Positions 1 to 6,885 are shown, numbered from the stretch's first letter. The stretch is 8,240 nt of DNA from Betaproteobacteria bacterium (GCA_029883965.1 JAOUIN010000099.1:1-8240); one strand, 5' to 3'. Numbers and translations are program-made. Notes: generated from the letters alone by a model not told the origin.

Positions 1-265
1 CATGGGGGTTCTGCCCCTGCAGTTCAAGCCGGGCACAGACGTGAAATCACTGAAAATTGACGGCACCGAAACCTTCAGCATCGAAGGCATCAACGGCGGC
101 AACGTCAAACCGTTGCAGGACGTGACGATGGTCATTACCCGTGCCAACGGCAGTACCGAGAAAGTACCGCTGACGCTGCGCATCGACACCGTCATTGAGG
201 TCGATTACCTGAAGCACGGCGGGATTCTCCCTTACGTACTCAGGGAGTTGCTGGCTGCAGCGTAA
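1..265 (+). CDS. acnA: Aconitate hydratase A, C-terminal end (partial at left edge)
   Basis: Only the last 87 full codons lie in the window. The frame is open at base 1 (base 1 ends the preceding codon), so the ATG at base 2 is internal. The fragment is the end of the aconitase swivel domain (domain 4). It begins MGVLPLQF and ends with the AcnA-type tail IEVDYLKHGGILPYVLRELL, followed by TAA. Aconitase is a cytosolic 4Fe-4S enzyme that isomerises citrate to isocitrate via cis-aconitate in the TCA and glyoxylate cycles. The iron-sulfur cysteines and most active-site residues lie upstream, outside the window. The YLKHGGILPYVLR tail favours AcnA over AcnB, or over the AcnD-type methylcitrate dehydratase. 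A strong hairpin terminator follows 17 bases after the stop, so this is the end of its transcript. The family call is secure; orthology to AcnA rather than a paralogue is likely. Confidence 0.93.
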   Translation, partial: MGVLPLQFKPGTDVKSLKIDGTETFSIEGINGGNVKPLQDVTMVITRANGSTEKVPLTLRIDTVIEVDYLKHGGILPYVLRELLAAA

Positions 266-282
266 GTACCATGCACTAAAAG

Positions 283-314
283 AAAAACCGGGATGATAAC
301 CATCCCGGTTTTTT
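283..314. terminator. Bidirectional intrinsic terminator between acnA and the convergent decarboxylase gene
   Basis: A perfect inverted repeat pairs 283-295 with 301-313 around the 5-base loop ATAAC. The core stem AACCGGGATG/CATCCCGGTT is GC-rich. It is flanked by A residues on the left and a T-run (309-314) on the right, so either strand reads as a stem followed by a U-tract. It lies 17 bases after the acnA stop and 42 bases beyond the stop of the minus-strand gene ending at 357, so it can serve both convergent genes. Confidence 0.93.
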
Positions 315-356
315 ATCGTCCCGACTTCCTGCTGCCGGTTGAATCAGCAACAATGC

Positions 357-1229
357 TCAGCGCATGAAGTCGCGCAGGTATTTCTTGTAATCCTCGGCGA
401 ACACCAGTGCGTCCATTTCCTTGGCCGAGGCGATCTTGTCCTTGAGGTCGCCGGACGCACCGCCGCCGTGCAGATGCGCATAGACCTCGCGCAATGCCTT
501 GCACGCCGCCGCCACGGGCTGATGCCCCTGCAGCAGCACCCGCGCGCCGGCCTTGGCGAATTCCTCACGCGTGGCCGTGGTCTTGCCCGGTCCGACGATC
601 ACCGGCAGTTTCGAAGCGTCGCGCACGGCCTTCACCTGCTCGGCCGTTTCCACACCGATGATGAAGATGCAATCCACGCCGCAGGCGGCATAGACTTTGA
701 CCCGTTCCACTGTTTTTTCCGTGCCTTCGACTTTCAACGCTGCCGTGCGGCCGGCAATCACCGTCGACGGATCGCGCCGTGCGGCTACAGCCGCCTTCAG
801 CTTGCCGGTCATCTCCTCCACCGATATCAGCTCGTCCTGCCCTTCGGCCTGCCCGAAACGGATCGGCAGCGAGGTATCTTCAATGCTCATGGCTGATACG
901 CCCGCATGTTCCAGCTCCTGTACCGTACGCATCACGTTCAACGCGTTGCCATAGCCGTGGTCGGCATCGACCAGCAGGCTCAGGTCGCTGACGCGCATCA
1001 TGCGCCGCACCTGGTCGGCAAAATCGGTCAGTGTCAGCACGATCAGGTCGGGCGCGGCCAGCGTGGTGTTCGAGGACACCGAACCGGCGAGGATACCGAG
1101 TTTGTAACCGACGCTCTCCGCGATACGAGCCGACAGCGGATCGTACACGCTGGCCGGTGACAGGCACTCACTGCCGTTGAGTATGGCGCGGAAACGCTTG
1201 CGTTGTTCGGTATGGCGCAGATGGCTCAA
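357..1229 (-). CDS. Isocitrate lyase/PEP mutase superfamily protein, probable oxaloacetate decarboxylase (PA4872-like)
   Basis: The predicted 290-residue cytosolic TIM-barrel enzyme resembles Pseudomonas aeruginosa PA4872, a Mg-dependent oxaloacetate decarboxylase (oxaloacetate to pyruvate and CO2), in sequence and length (about 287 residues). Visible landmarks are PASVYDPLSAR (25-35), GSVSSNTTLAAPD (49-61), the metal-binding DADHGYG (88-94), NALNVMRTV (95-103) and IEDT (116-119). An LLQGHQP segment near residue 230 carries the His seen as NGH in PA4872. The Cys-containing catalytic motif of true isocitrate lyases and PrpB is not evident, which argues against methylisocitrate lyase. I chose the TTG at 1229-1227 because AAAGGAG sits 6 bases upstream and homology begins there. 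An upstream ATG at 1319 would add 30 residues with no family resemblance and no evident ribosome site. It converges on acnA. The superfamily is secure; the exact substrate is inferred and could be another 2-oxoacid or a C-C lyase substrate. Confidence 0.85.
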   Translation of the reverse strand: MSHLRHTEQRKRFRAILNGSECLSPASVYDPLSARIAESVGYKLGILAGSVSSNTTLAAPDLIVLTLTDFADQVRRMMRVSDLSLLVDADHGYGNALNVMRTVQELEHAGVSAMSIEDTSLPIRFGQAEGQDELISVEEMTGKLKAAVAARRDPSTVIAGRTAALKVEGTEKTVERVKVYAACGVDCIFIIGVETAEQVKAVRDASKLPVIVGPGKTTATREEFAKAGARVLLQGHQPVAAACKALREVYAHLHGGGASGDLKDKIASAKEMDALVFAEDYKKYLRDFMR

Positions 1230-1376
1230 TGAATTCTCCTTTGTGGTGTTCGGCTGGACTGTGTTACGCGAGGCCGCAACGTTAACAGTTCGCGTGTTCA
1301 ACGTAAATATCGCGTCCATTCGACAATCACATGCCGGACATCGCGTGGCCGGGCTGCGGCAGCCATCCGCACATGG
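1230..1376. other. Intergenic region between exporter and decarboxylase genes
   Basis: These 147 bases separate the stop of the ABC transporter from the TTG start of the decarboxylase gene. The gap presumably holds the decarboxylase promoter. I see no clear -35/-10 pair and no hairpin with a U-tract, so I cannot tell whether transcription starts here or reads through from the exporter. The stretch around 1275-1310 has several short GTT/AAC repeats, including a direct GAAC repeat on the minus strand, too weak to call an operator. Confidence 0.4.
1236..1242 (-). promoter_or_regulatory. Strong Shine-Dalgarno site that decides a TTG start
   Basis: On the minus strand AAAGGAG is followed by the 6-base spacer AATTCA and then TTG (1229-1227). 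This near-ideal site sets the start of the decarboxylase-like gene at TTG rather than at the upstream in-frame ATG at 1319. Confidence 0.85.
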
Positions 1377-3554
1377 TCAGCTTTGATCCGACCCCACGGA
1401 TGTAGCACCAAACGTAAACACCTCGTCCACCTGCAGATTGCGCGGCAGATTGTGTGCGATAAACAACATCGTGACCTTGCCCTTCAATGCGTTTACGGTC
1501 TGCGCAAACTGCTCTGCCGTCACCTGATCGAGCCCGCTGGTCGCCTCATCAAAAATCAGGATCCTTGGGCGCCTGAGCAGTGCGCGCGCAATGGCCAGGC
1601 GTTGTTTCTGTCCGCCGGACAGACCCACGCCATGCTCACCGAGACTGGTCTGGTATCCCTGCGGCATTTGTTCAATGACTTCATGGATGCCGGCCATACG
1701 GCAGGCCGTCACAACGTCGTCAAAACCCGCGTGGGGACTGGCCATGGTCAGGTTTTCATAAACCGTATTGGCGAACAGGATCGTGTCCTGCGGCACCACC
1801 CCGTAGTACTGGCGCAGTTCATTGGCCGGCAGGTGGCGGATGTCGCGTCCGTCGATCTCGATGCGCCCGTCTTCCGGCAGATAGAAACCCTGCAGCAGTT
1901 TCGCCAGGGTGCTCTTGCCGCACCCTGACGTGCCTGTGACCACCGTCAGTTTCCCCGGCTGCAATATCAGCGACAGGTCTCGGTACAGATAAGGGTGTGC
2001 GTCGCTGTAGCGGAACGACAGGCCGGTAATGACGATCCGCCCTGCTCCGCCCGGCGCGCGTGACGGCAGCAGCGCATGGGGTTCGGCCGGCGCATCCATC
2101 ACGTCGCCAAGGCGCTTGACCGCAATGTCGGCCTGCTGGAATTCCTGCCACAGTGATGCGAGCCGCAGCATCGGCTGTGCCATACGGCTGGCGAACATCT
2201 GGAACGCCACCAGCATGCCGATGGTGAAGCCCTCGTTTTGCATCACGAGCAGCGCGCCTGCGCACAGGATGGCCAGGGTCTGTGTCTGCTCAATGGCATG
2301 GGCAATCGTGCCGGTCGTGTTCGAGAGCTGGCGCGCGCGAAAACCGGCGTGCAGGTAATCCGCGAGCAGATGCTCGTAGCGCTTCTCGAGCACCGGCTCC
2401 ATCTGCAGGGATTTCACGGTTTCCATGCCGACCACATATTCGGTCAGAAACGCCTGGTTGCGCGCGCCTTTCAGGAACTGCTCGTTCACACGCTCGCGCA
2501 GCATCGGCGTAATCACGATGCTGAGCACCGCGAGCAGCGTGACAGTCGCCACGGCAATCAGCGACAGCTGCCAGCTGTACCAGAACATCACCGAGAGAAA
2601 CACGAACAGGAACGGCAAATCCAGGAACAGTGTGACCGCTGCACCGCTGATGAACTGGCGGATGGTCTCGACTCCCTGCAGCCGCGCGATCAGCGTACCG
2701 GTGGGTCTTTGCTCGAAATATCGCAGATGCAGGCGCACCAGGTGACGAAACACCATGCTGCCGAGCACGGCGTCGATGCGGTTGCCGGTATGGAGGATGA
2801 AATACTGTCGCAGCCAGGTCAGAAACGCATTGAAAATGAGAAAAATGGTCAGGCCCGCTGCAATGGCGAGCAGCGTACTCTGGGTCTGGTGCACGATGAC
2901 CTTGTCGATGATCACCTGCGTGAACAAGGGCGTAGTCAGGCCCACAAGCTGCAGCACCAATGAGGCCAGCAGTACGTCCTGCCACACGGTTTTGTGTTTC
3001 AGCAACTCCGGTATGAACCAGCGAAATCCGAACTTCTGCACGTCCCGCGACCAAATCCCGTCATCCGCGGCATGCGTACATAACTCGTGGCTAACCAGGA
3101 ACACGCCCGGTTCGCAAAGTTGCGCAAATTCGGCGAGGGGAACGGTTTCACCGTTGTTGCTCTGCGCCCGGAAGTACAGCACCCGTCCATCATCGGCTTT
3201 TATCACCAGGGCCAGACTGGCTGCGGCAGCGCTTGTATCCCCGGACCCGGTGACTTTCAACGCAGCACTGTCGGACGTTCCGGCACCCGTACTCGTGATC
3301 CCGGGGTTTGCAGCATTGTCCGGACCGCGCAGCAGCGCGACCAGCGGAAACGTCGGCTCAGACAGCTTGAGTCCGGTTGCATCGCAACGGCCGACCTTGA
3401 AACCAAGCGCCGTCGCCGCCTCGATAAACGTGATTTCGGAGTATGGCGGCGGGTATTGGCGGGCGACCAGATCAGGATTAAACGGAATCCGGTAAATCCG
3501 GCACAGGCTTCCCAACATCCAGACCAGATCCTGCGCGAGCCACGGTCGATCCAT
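1377..3554 (-). CDS. Type I secretion ABC transporter, HlyB-like, with degenerate C39 peptidase-like domain
   Basis: This 725-residue fused permease/ATPase of the HlyB/LapB class exports unfolded proteins from the cytoplasm through an adaptor and an outer-membrane channel. Residues 1-155 form a C39-like domain. It lacks the catalytic Cys motif of bacteriocin-processing relatives and the usual Gly-His, so it should bind substrate rather than cleave it. FGFRWFIPELLKHK (175-188) leads into six predicted membrane helices (about 190-460). The ATPase has Walker A GTSGCGKST (541-549), Q-loop Gln589, signature LSGGQ (645-649), Walker B ILIFDE (665-670) and H-loop His701, so it looks active. The start is ATG 3554-3552, preceded by AGGGGG at 4 bases. 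A TTG at 3614 in the same frame lacks a ribosome site. Oddities are an Ala/Ser/Thr/Gly-rich insertion at about 78-115 and an end roughly 20 residues shorter than HlyB. No HlyD-type adaptor, TolC or RTX substrate is present, so the cargo is unknown. Confidence 0.9.
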   Translation of the reverse strand: MDRPWLAQDLVWMLGSLCRIYRIPFNPDLVARQYPPPYSEITFIEAATALGFKVGRCDATGLKLSEPTFPLVALLRGPDNAANPGITSTGAGTSDSAALKVTGSGDTSAAAASLALVIKADDGRVLYFRAQSNNGETVPLAEFAQLCEPGVFLVSHELCTHAADDGIWSRDVQKFGFRWFIPELLKHKTVWQDVLLASLVLQLVGLTTPLFTQVIIDKVIVHQTQSTLLAIAAGLTIFLIFNAFLTWLRQYFILHTGNRIDAVLGSMVFRHLVRLHLRYFEQRPTGTLIARLQGVETIRQFISGAAVTLFLDLPFLFVFLSVMFWYSWQLSLIAVATVTLLAVLSIVITPMLRERVNEQFLKGARNQAFLTEYVVGMETVKSLQMEPVLEKRYEHLLADYLHAGFRARQLSNTTGTIAHAIEQTQTLAILCAGALLVMQNEGFTIGMLVAFQMFASRMAQPMLRLASLWQEFQQADIAVKRLGDVMDAPAEPHALLPSRAPGGAGRIVITGLSFRYSDAHPYLYRDLSLILQPGKLTVVTGTSGCGKSTLAKLLQGFYLPEDGRIEIDGRDIRHLPANELRQYYGVVPQDTILFANTVYENLTMASPHAGFDDVVTACRMAGIHEVIEQMPQGYQTSLGEHGVGLSGGQKQRLAIARALLRRPRILIFDEATSGLDQVTAEQFAQTVNALKGKVTMLFIAHNLPRNLQVDEVFTFGATSVGSDQS

Positions 3555-3709
3555 GTCGCCCCCTGCACACTGATGCCGCAGCTTTGCGCCGTCGGCCTTT
3601 TTTCGTTGATCCAATCGTGGGGGTGAATCACCAGAGCGTCAAACTTAACAAAATGGCAGGTTTTGCGGTCAGCCGACGCATTGCTGCTGCCCGTACTGGG
3701 CGGGATTGG
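3555..3709. other. Intergenic region between phaC and the exporter gene
   Basis: This 155-base gap follows the phaC stop in the same direction of transcription. It contains a perfect 5-base inverted repeat, GGTGA-A-TCACC (3622-3632), that might be a small operator. A TTGACG hexamer lies upstream of that repeat on the minus strand, but I see no convincing -10 at the right distance. Just after the phaC stop, GCCC-AGTAC-GGGC could fold, but no U-tract follows, so I do not call a terminator. Whether phaC and the exporter share a transcript cannot be decided from the sequence. Confidence 0.4.
3559..3564 (-). promoter_or_regulatory. Shine-Dalgarno site selecting the ATG start of the exporter
   Basis: On the minus strand AGGGGG is followed by CGAC and then ATG (3554-3552). 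The alternative in-frame TTG 20 codons upstream has no purine-rich site before it, so the ATG is preferred. Confidence 0.7.
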
Positions 3710-5485
3710 CTAGACCTCGTGCACGTACAGCCCCGGCGCCGGCCCCAATACCGGATGTGCCGCGCCGCCTGGCGTGCGCGCAGGCACCATGGCCCCGCAT
3801 TGCCGGGCAAGTTGGCGGGTCCAGTGTTCCCACCAGCTGCCGCGCACCTCATCCCGGGCCTTATGCCATTCTTCGGCGCCCTTGCCGTCGCACTGCCCGG
3901 TCCAGTAGCTGCGTTTGGGCGGTGTGACCGGCGGGTTGATTATGCCGAGGATGTGGCCCGAGCTCGACAGCGTGTACTGCACCGGTGCGGCGATATGGCT
4001 GGCCACCTTGAACGTCGCTTTCCACGGTGCGATATGGTCTTCTTCGCAGCCCACGGCATACAGCGGCTGGCGGATGCGACCGAGGTCGATGGCATGGCCG
4101 GCGAGTGTCAGGCCGTCTTTTTTGATCAGCTTGTTGTGCAGGTAGAACTCGCGCAGGTAATACGCGTGCATTGCACGCGGCATGCGCGTGACATCAGTGT
4201 TCCAGTAAAGCACGTCGAACGCAGGCGGCGTTTCGCCATAAAGATAGTTGTGCACGACGTAATGCCAGATCAGACTGTTCGAGCGCAACATGCGAAACGA
4301 CCGCGCCATGTCGCGGCCGTCGAGATACCCCTGCTGCGCCATCATCTGCTCCAGCGAGTTGATGGTTTCCTCGTTGAGGAAGGCCTCGATCGCGCCGGGC
4401 CGCGAAAAATCCACCAGTGACGTCAACAACGTCCAGTGCGCGACCGGCACCTCGTTCGCGTCGGCGTATTCAGCGTTGTACCACGCCATCAGCGCCGCCA
4501 GCGCGGTGCCGCCGATGCAGTAGCCCACAGCATGCACCTGCGGCACGTCGCAGATGGCGCGCGCCGCATCGACTGCCTCGCGCATGCCGGTCATCAGGTA
4601 GTCGTCAAAAGTGGTGTCTGACTGTGCGGTTCCGGGATTTTTCCAGCTGACGACAAACACTGTGTAGCCCTGCGCCACGAGGTAACGCAGCAAGCTCTTT
4701 TTTTCATTGAGGTCGAGGATGTAATATTTGTTGATCCATGGTGGAAAAATCACGACCGGCACCGCATGCACTTCCGCCGTGGCCGGCGAGTACTGGATCA
4801 GTTCCATCAGCGCATTGCGGTAGACCACCGCGCCCGGCGTGGTCGCCAGATTTTCACCGACGCGGAAGGCCGAACGGTCGACCATCTGCACGTCACCGCT
4901 GCGCAGGTCGTCCAGCCACAGTTTGAGGCCCTTGATCAGGCTCTCGCCGCCGCTTTCCTGGTACTTGCGCAGTGCCACGGGATTGGTAAACAGGTAATTG
5001 CTGGGTGCAATGGCGTTCAGCCATTGCCGCGCCCAGAATGCCGCGTGCCGCCGCTCGCCCGCCGGCGTATCCGGCGCATCGAACAATACGTCTTCCAGCC
5101 AGTGGGTATACAGCAGGTAATACTGCTTCAGCAGCGAGAACGCCGGTTCATCGCTCCATGCCGGATCGGCAAAACGCTCGTCGGCCGGTTTGGGTTTCAC
5201 CGTCGTTTCCGGCTTGATGCCGCAGGCCGTCTGCCAGGCCTGCCACTGCAATGCCTGCAGTCCGCGCGTCAGGTTCCCAAGCTCGGTCACGAGCCGGTCC
5301 GGGTGCGCCATCCACCCGGCTGCAACCTGTTTGAATGAATCACCGATGCCGAAGGGATCCATCGCCTGGTTGAGCTGCTGCAGACGCTCCGCCCACAATG
5401 CCGGTGCGAACGGCGGTTTTTGCGTGGCCGGTGCGGGGATCACGCGGGTTTTGGCTTTGAGTTTTTTCGCAGCCTGCTTTTTCAT
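3710..5485 (-). CDS. phaC: Class I poly(3-hydroxyalkanoate) synthase
   Basis: The 591-residue protein polymerises (R)-3-hydroxyacyl-CoA, typically 3-hydroxybutyryl-CoA, into PHA on the surface of intracellular granules and releases CoA. Its length matches class I synthases such as Ralstonia PhaC. The basic, Ala/Pro-rich start (1-27) is variable in the family. The N-terminal domain follows, with the typical NYLFTNPVALRKYQESGGESLIKG (163-186). The alpha/beta-hydrolase core carries VIFPPWINKYYILDLN (245-260), VFVVSWKNP (276-284) and the modified lipase box GYCIGG with nucleophile Cys323. The other predicted triad members are Asp483 (CEEDHIAPW) and His511 (SSSGHILGIINPP). The C-terminus ends LGPAPGLYVHEV, matching the PAPGxYV ending of class I enzymes. 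ATG 5485-5483 has AGGA 7 bases upstream. The gene stands alone: phaA, phaB, phasin and phaR are absent from the window. The upstream gap carries an FNR/ANR-like palindrome. All catalytic residues are intact. Confidence 0.97.
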   Translation of the reverse strand: MKKQAAKKLKAKTRVIPAPATQKPPFAPALWAERLQQLNQAMDPFGIGDSFKQVAAGWMAHPDRLVTELGNLTRGLQALQWQAWQTACGIKPETTVKPKPADERFADPAWSDEPAFSLLKQYYLLYTHWLEDVLFDAPDTPAGERRHAAFWARQWLNAIAPSNYLFTNPVALRKYQESGGESLIKGLKLWLDDLRSGDVQMVDRSAFRVGENLATTPGAVVYRNALMELIQYSPATAEVHAVPVVIFPPWINKYYILDLNEKKSLLRYLVAQGYTVFVVSWKNPGTAQSDTTFDDYLMTGMREAVDAARAICDVPQVHAVGYCIGGTALAALMAWYNAEYADANEVPVAHWTLLTSLVDFSRPGAIEAFLNEETINSLEQMMAQQGYLDGRDMARSFRMLRSNSLIWHYVVHNYLYGETPPAFDVLYWNTDVTRMPRAMHAYYLREFYLHNKLIKKDGLTLAGHAIDLGRIRQPLYAVGCEEDHIAPWKATFKVASHIAAPVQYTLSSSGHILGIINPPVTPPKRSYWTGQCDGKGAEEWHKARDEVRGSWWEHWTRQLARQCGAMVPARTPGGAAHPVLGPAPGLYVHEV

Positions 5486-5627
5486 GGACTCATCCTACCG
5501 TGCCGGACGCCGCTGGCAAGTCCGGATTGGCTGCCCTCTGATCCAGATCAATTAACAGGGCGCAGCAATCACGGGTGAGTCATAATATATTGTTTTTATT
5601 GAATATTTTATGATTTTTCAGCGATAC
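5486..5627. other. AT-rich intergenic region upstream of phaC
   Basis: This 142-base region separates the MFS stop from the phaC start and should hold the phaC promoter. Bases about 5575-5620 are strikingly AT-rich against a GC-rich background. They contain an imperfect AT-only inverted repeat (5582-5591 with 5602-5611, one mismatch) and, on the minus strand, TATATT/TATTAT hexamers that could serve as -10 elements. No good -35 partner is visible. There is no GC-rich hairpin after the MFS stop, so read-through from the MFS gene is possible. The FNR/ANR-like site at 5538-5551 lies in this gap. Confidence 0.55.
5538..5551 (-). promoter_or_regulatory. FNR/ANR-like (Crp-Fnr family) binding site upstream of phaC
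   Basis: On the minus strand the sequence TTGAT-CTGG-ATCAG matches the FNR/ANR consensus TTGAT-N4-ATCAA at 9 of 10 defined bases. Its centre lies about 59 bases before the phaC ATG. No -10 hexamer sits where a class II (-41.5) activator site would need one. If the promoter is the AT-rich block at 5575-5620, the site would be downstream of the transcription start, a repressing position. The match is visible; the regulator and the sign of control are inferred. Confidence 0.5.
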
Positions 5628-6881
5628 CTAACGCGCATTTGCCGCCGCCCCGCCCTGCCACAGATGCTCGCGCCACAGCAGCGCGATCAGTGCGATCACG
5701 GCGATGCCGAACAGCGAATATGCCGTCGCCGTCGCCGCATAACCGAATGCGGTAATCAGCGGACCTGCCAGCATCAATCCCGGCAGGTTGCCGTAGATCG
5801 CCATCATGCGTATGCCCATCACGCGTCCGCGATATCGCGGATCCGAAGTACGCAGCAACAATGTGCTGATCGGAATCAGGCCCATGGTCTGCATGATGCC
5901 CGCCAGCACCAGCACCGGAATGCCCGCCGCAGGACTGGTGGTCTGCGCAAACACCAGCAGCACGCCCAGCCACGCCGCACCGAAAACCAGCATCGCGCGC
6001 GCGGGTGAAAACAAACCGCCGAAACGGCTCATGATGATGGACCCCGTCAGTGAACCCGTGGCTGCGGCCGCCACCATGGTGCCCAGCGTGGTCTGGTCGG
6101 CCTCGTACACCACCTTGGCCACATAGGGCATCAGGCTGTTGAACAGCGGGAACGCGGTGAGGTTGAGCAGAAAGGCAAACAGCATGATCGCGCGCAGATG
6201 CGGCATGTGCCAGACATACGACAGCCCCTCGCGCAGATCGCGCCACGGCGTCGGCCGCTGGGTCGTGCTTTCAGGCGCAGGCTGCGCCAATGTCACGCGA
6301 CCGGCTTTCAGCGTCAGCAGCACACTGATCACATAAAACGTAACGACCACCGCATAGGCCGGGCCCATGCCCAGTGTCGCCACCAGCCCCGTTCCCGTCA
6401 GCGCACCGGCAATCCGCGCCGAGTCCTGGGTGGTGCGCTGGATGCCCATCGCCGCCATCAACTGCTCCGGCGGCATGGTCTCGCCGACCATCGCGGTACG
6501 CATGCCGATATCCGATGGTCGCACCAGCCCCAGCACCGCCGAGATCGCCAACACGATCATGGGCGTCAGCGCATCCATGAATGCGAAGATCATCAGCAAC
6601 GATGCCAGCGCGGCATAGAGCGCACGCATTGCGCACAGCACATGGCGATGGCCGACACGATCGCCCATGACACCGAACATCGGCGACAGCAGCGTGCCGA
6701 TGTACTGCAGCGACGCGAATATCGTCAGCATCAGCACCGACCGCGTTTCGACCAGCACGTACCAGCCGAGGATCAGCATCTCCATTTCCAGCGCCCACGA
6801 TGTCGTCAGGTCGGCGGGCCACTGATAACGGAAACTGCGGATGCGGAACGGCGCCAGCGCCGGCGATCGCGGCACGGCCAT
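5628..6881 (-). CDS. Major facilitator superfamily permease (MFS_3/EntS-like)
   Basis: This 417-residue inner-membrane protein has about 12 predicted hydrophobic segments. They are split by a hydrophilic central loop near 195-225 (AQPAPESTTQRPTPWRDLREG). The N-terminus PFRIRSFRYQW is typical of the MFS_3 group, which includes the enterobactin exporter EntS. MFS motif A appears as GVMGDRVGHR (70-79), and a related RGRVMGI lies at 351-357 in the second half. The likely role is proton-driven export of a small molecule. The start ATG 6881-6879 lies 4 bases after the TAA of the upstream acyl-CoA synthetase and has no clear ribosome site, suggesting translational coupling. The pairing hints that the permease moves an organic acid or related compound handled by the synthetase, but the sequence does not fix the substrate. 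Family certain; function open. Confidence 0.88.
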   Translation of the reverse strand: MAVPRSPALAPFRIRSFRYQWPADLTTSWALEMEMLILGWYVLVETRSVLMLTIFASLQYIGTLLSPMFGVMGDRVGHRHVLCAMRALYAALASLLMIFAFMDALTPMIVLAISAVLGLVRPSDIGMRTAMVGETMPPEQLMAAMGIQRTTQDSARIAGALTGTGLVATLGMGPAYAVVVTFYVISVLLTLKAGRVTLAQPAPESTTQRPTPWRDLREGLSYVWHMPHLRAIMLFAFLLNLTAFPLFNSLMPYVAKVVYEADQTTLGTMVAAAATGSLTGSIIMSRFGGLFSPARAMLVFGAAWLGVLLVFAQTTSPAAGIPVLVLAGIMQTMGLIPISTLLLRTSDPRYRGRVMGIRMMAIYGNLPGLMLAGPLITAFGYAATATAYSLFGIAVIALIALLWREHLWQGGAAANAR

Positions 6882-6885
6882 GGGC

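Noticed and set aside
339..896. Plus-strand open frame after the acnA terminator, opposite the decarboxylase
   Set aside because: It starts right behind a strong terminator, has no ribosome site, and lies opposite a well-recognised enzyme.
357..1229. Identification as methylisocitrate lyase PrpB
   Set aside because: The neighbouring aconitase made a methylcitrate cluster tempting. The sequence follows PA4872 instead (DADHGYGNALNVMRTV, NGH-like QGH), I see no PrpB-type Cys motif, and prpC is absent.
2238..2963. Plus-strand open frame (about 241 codons) opposite the ABC transporter
   Set aside because: Its His/Gln/Arg-rich composition and lack of any domain, against intact ABC motifs on the other strand, mark it as a shadow.
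3555..3614. N-terminal extension of the exporter from a TTG at 3614
   Set aside because: No Shine-Dalgarno sequence precedes it, the 20 added residues are polar with no family resemblance, and the ATG at 3554 has AGGGGG just upstream.
3622..3632. GGTGA-A-TCACC inverted repeat as an operator
   Set aside because: It is a perfect but very short 5-base arm. Such palindromes are common by chance, and no promoter elements are clearly placed around it.
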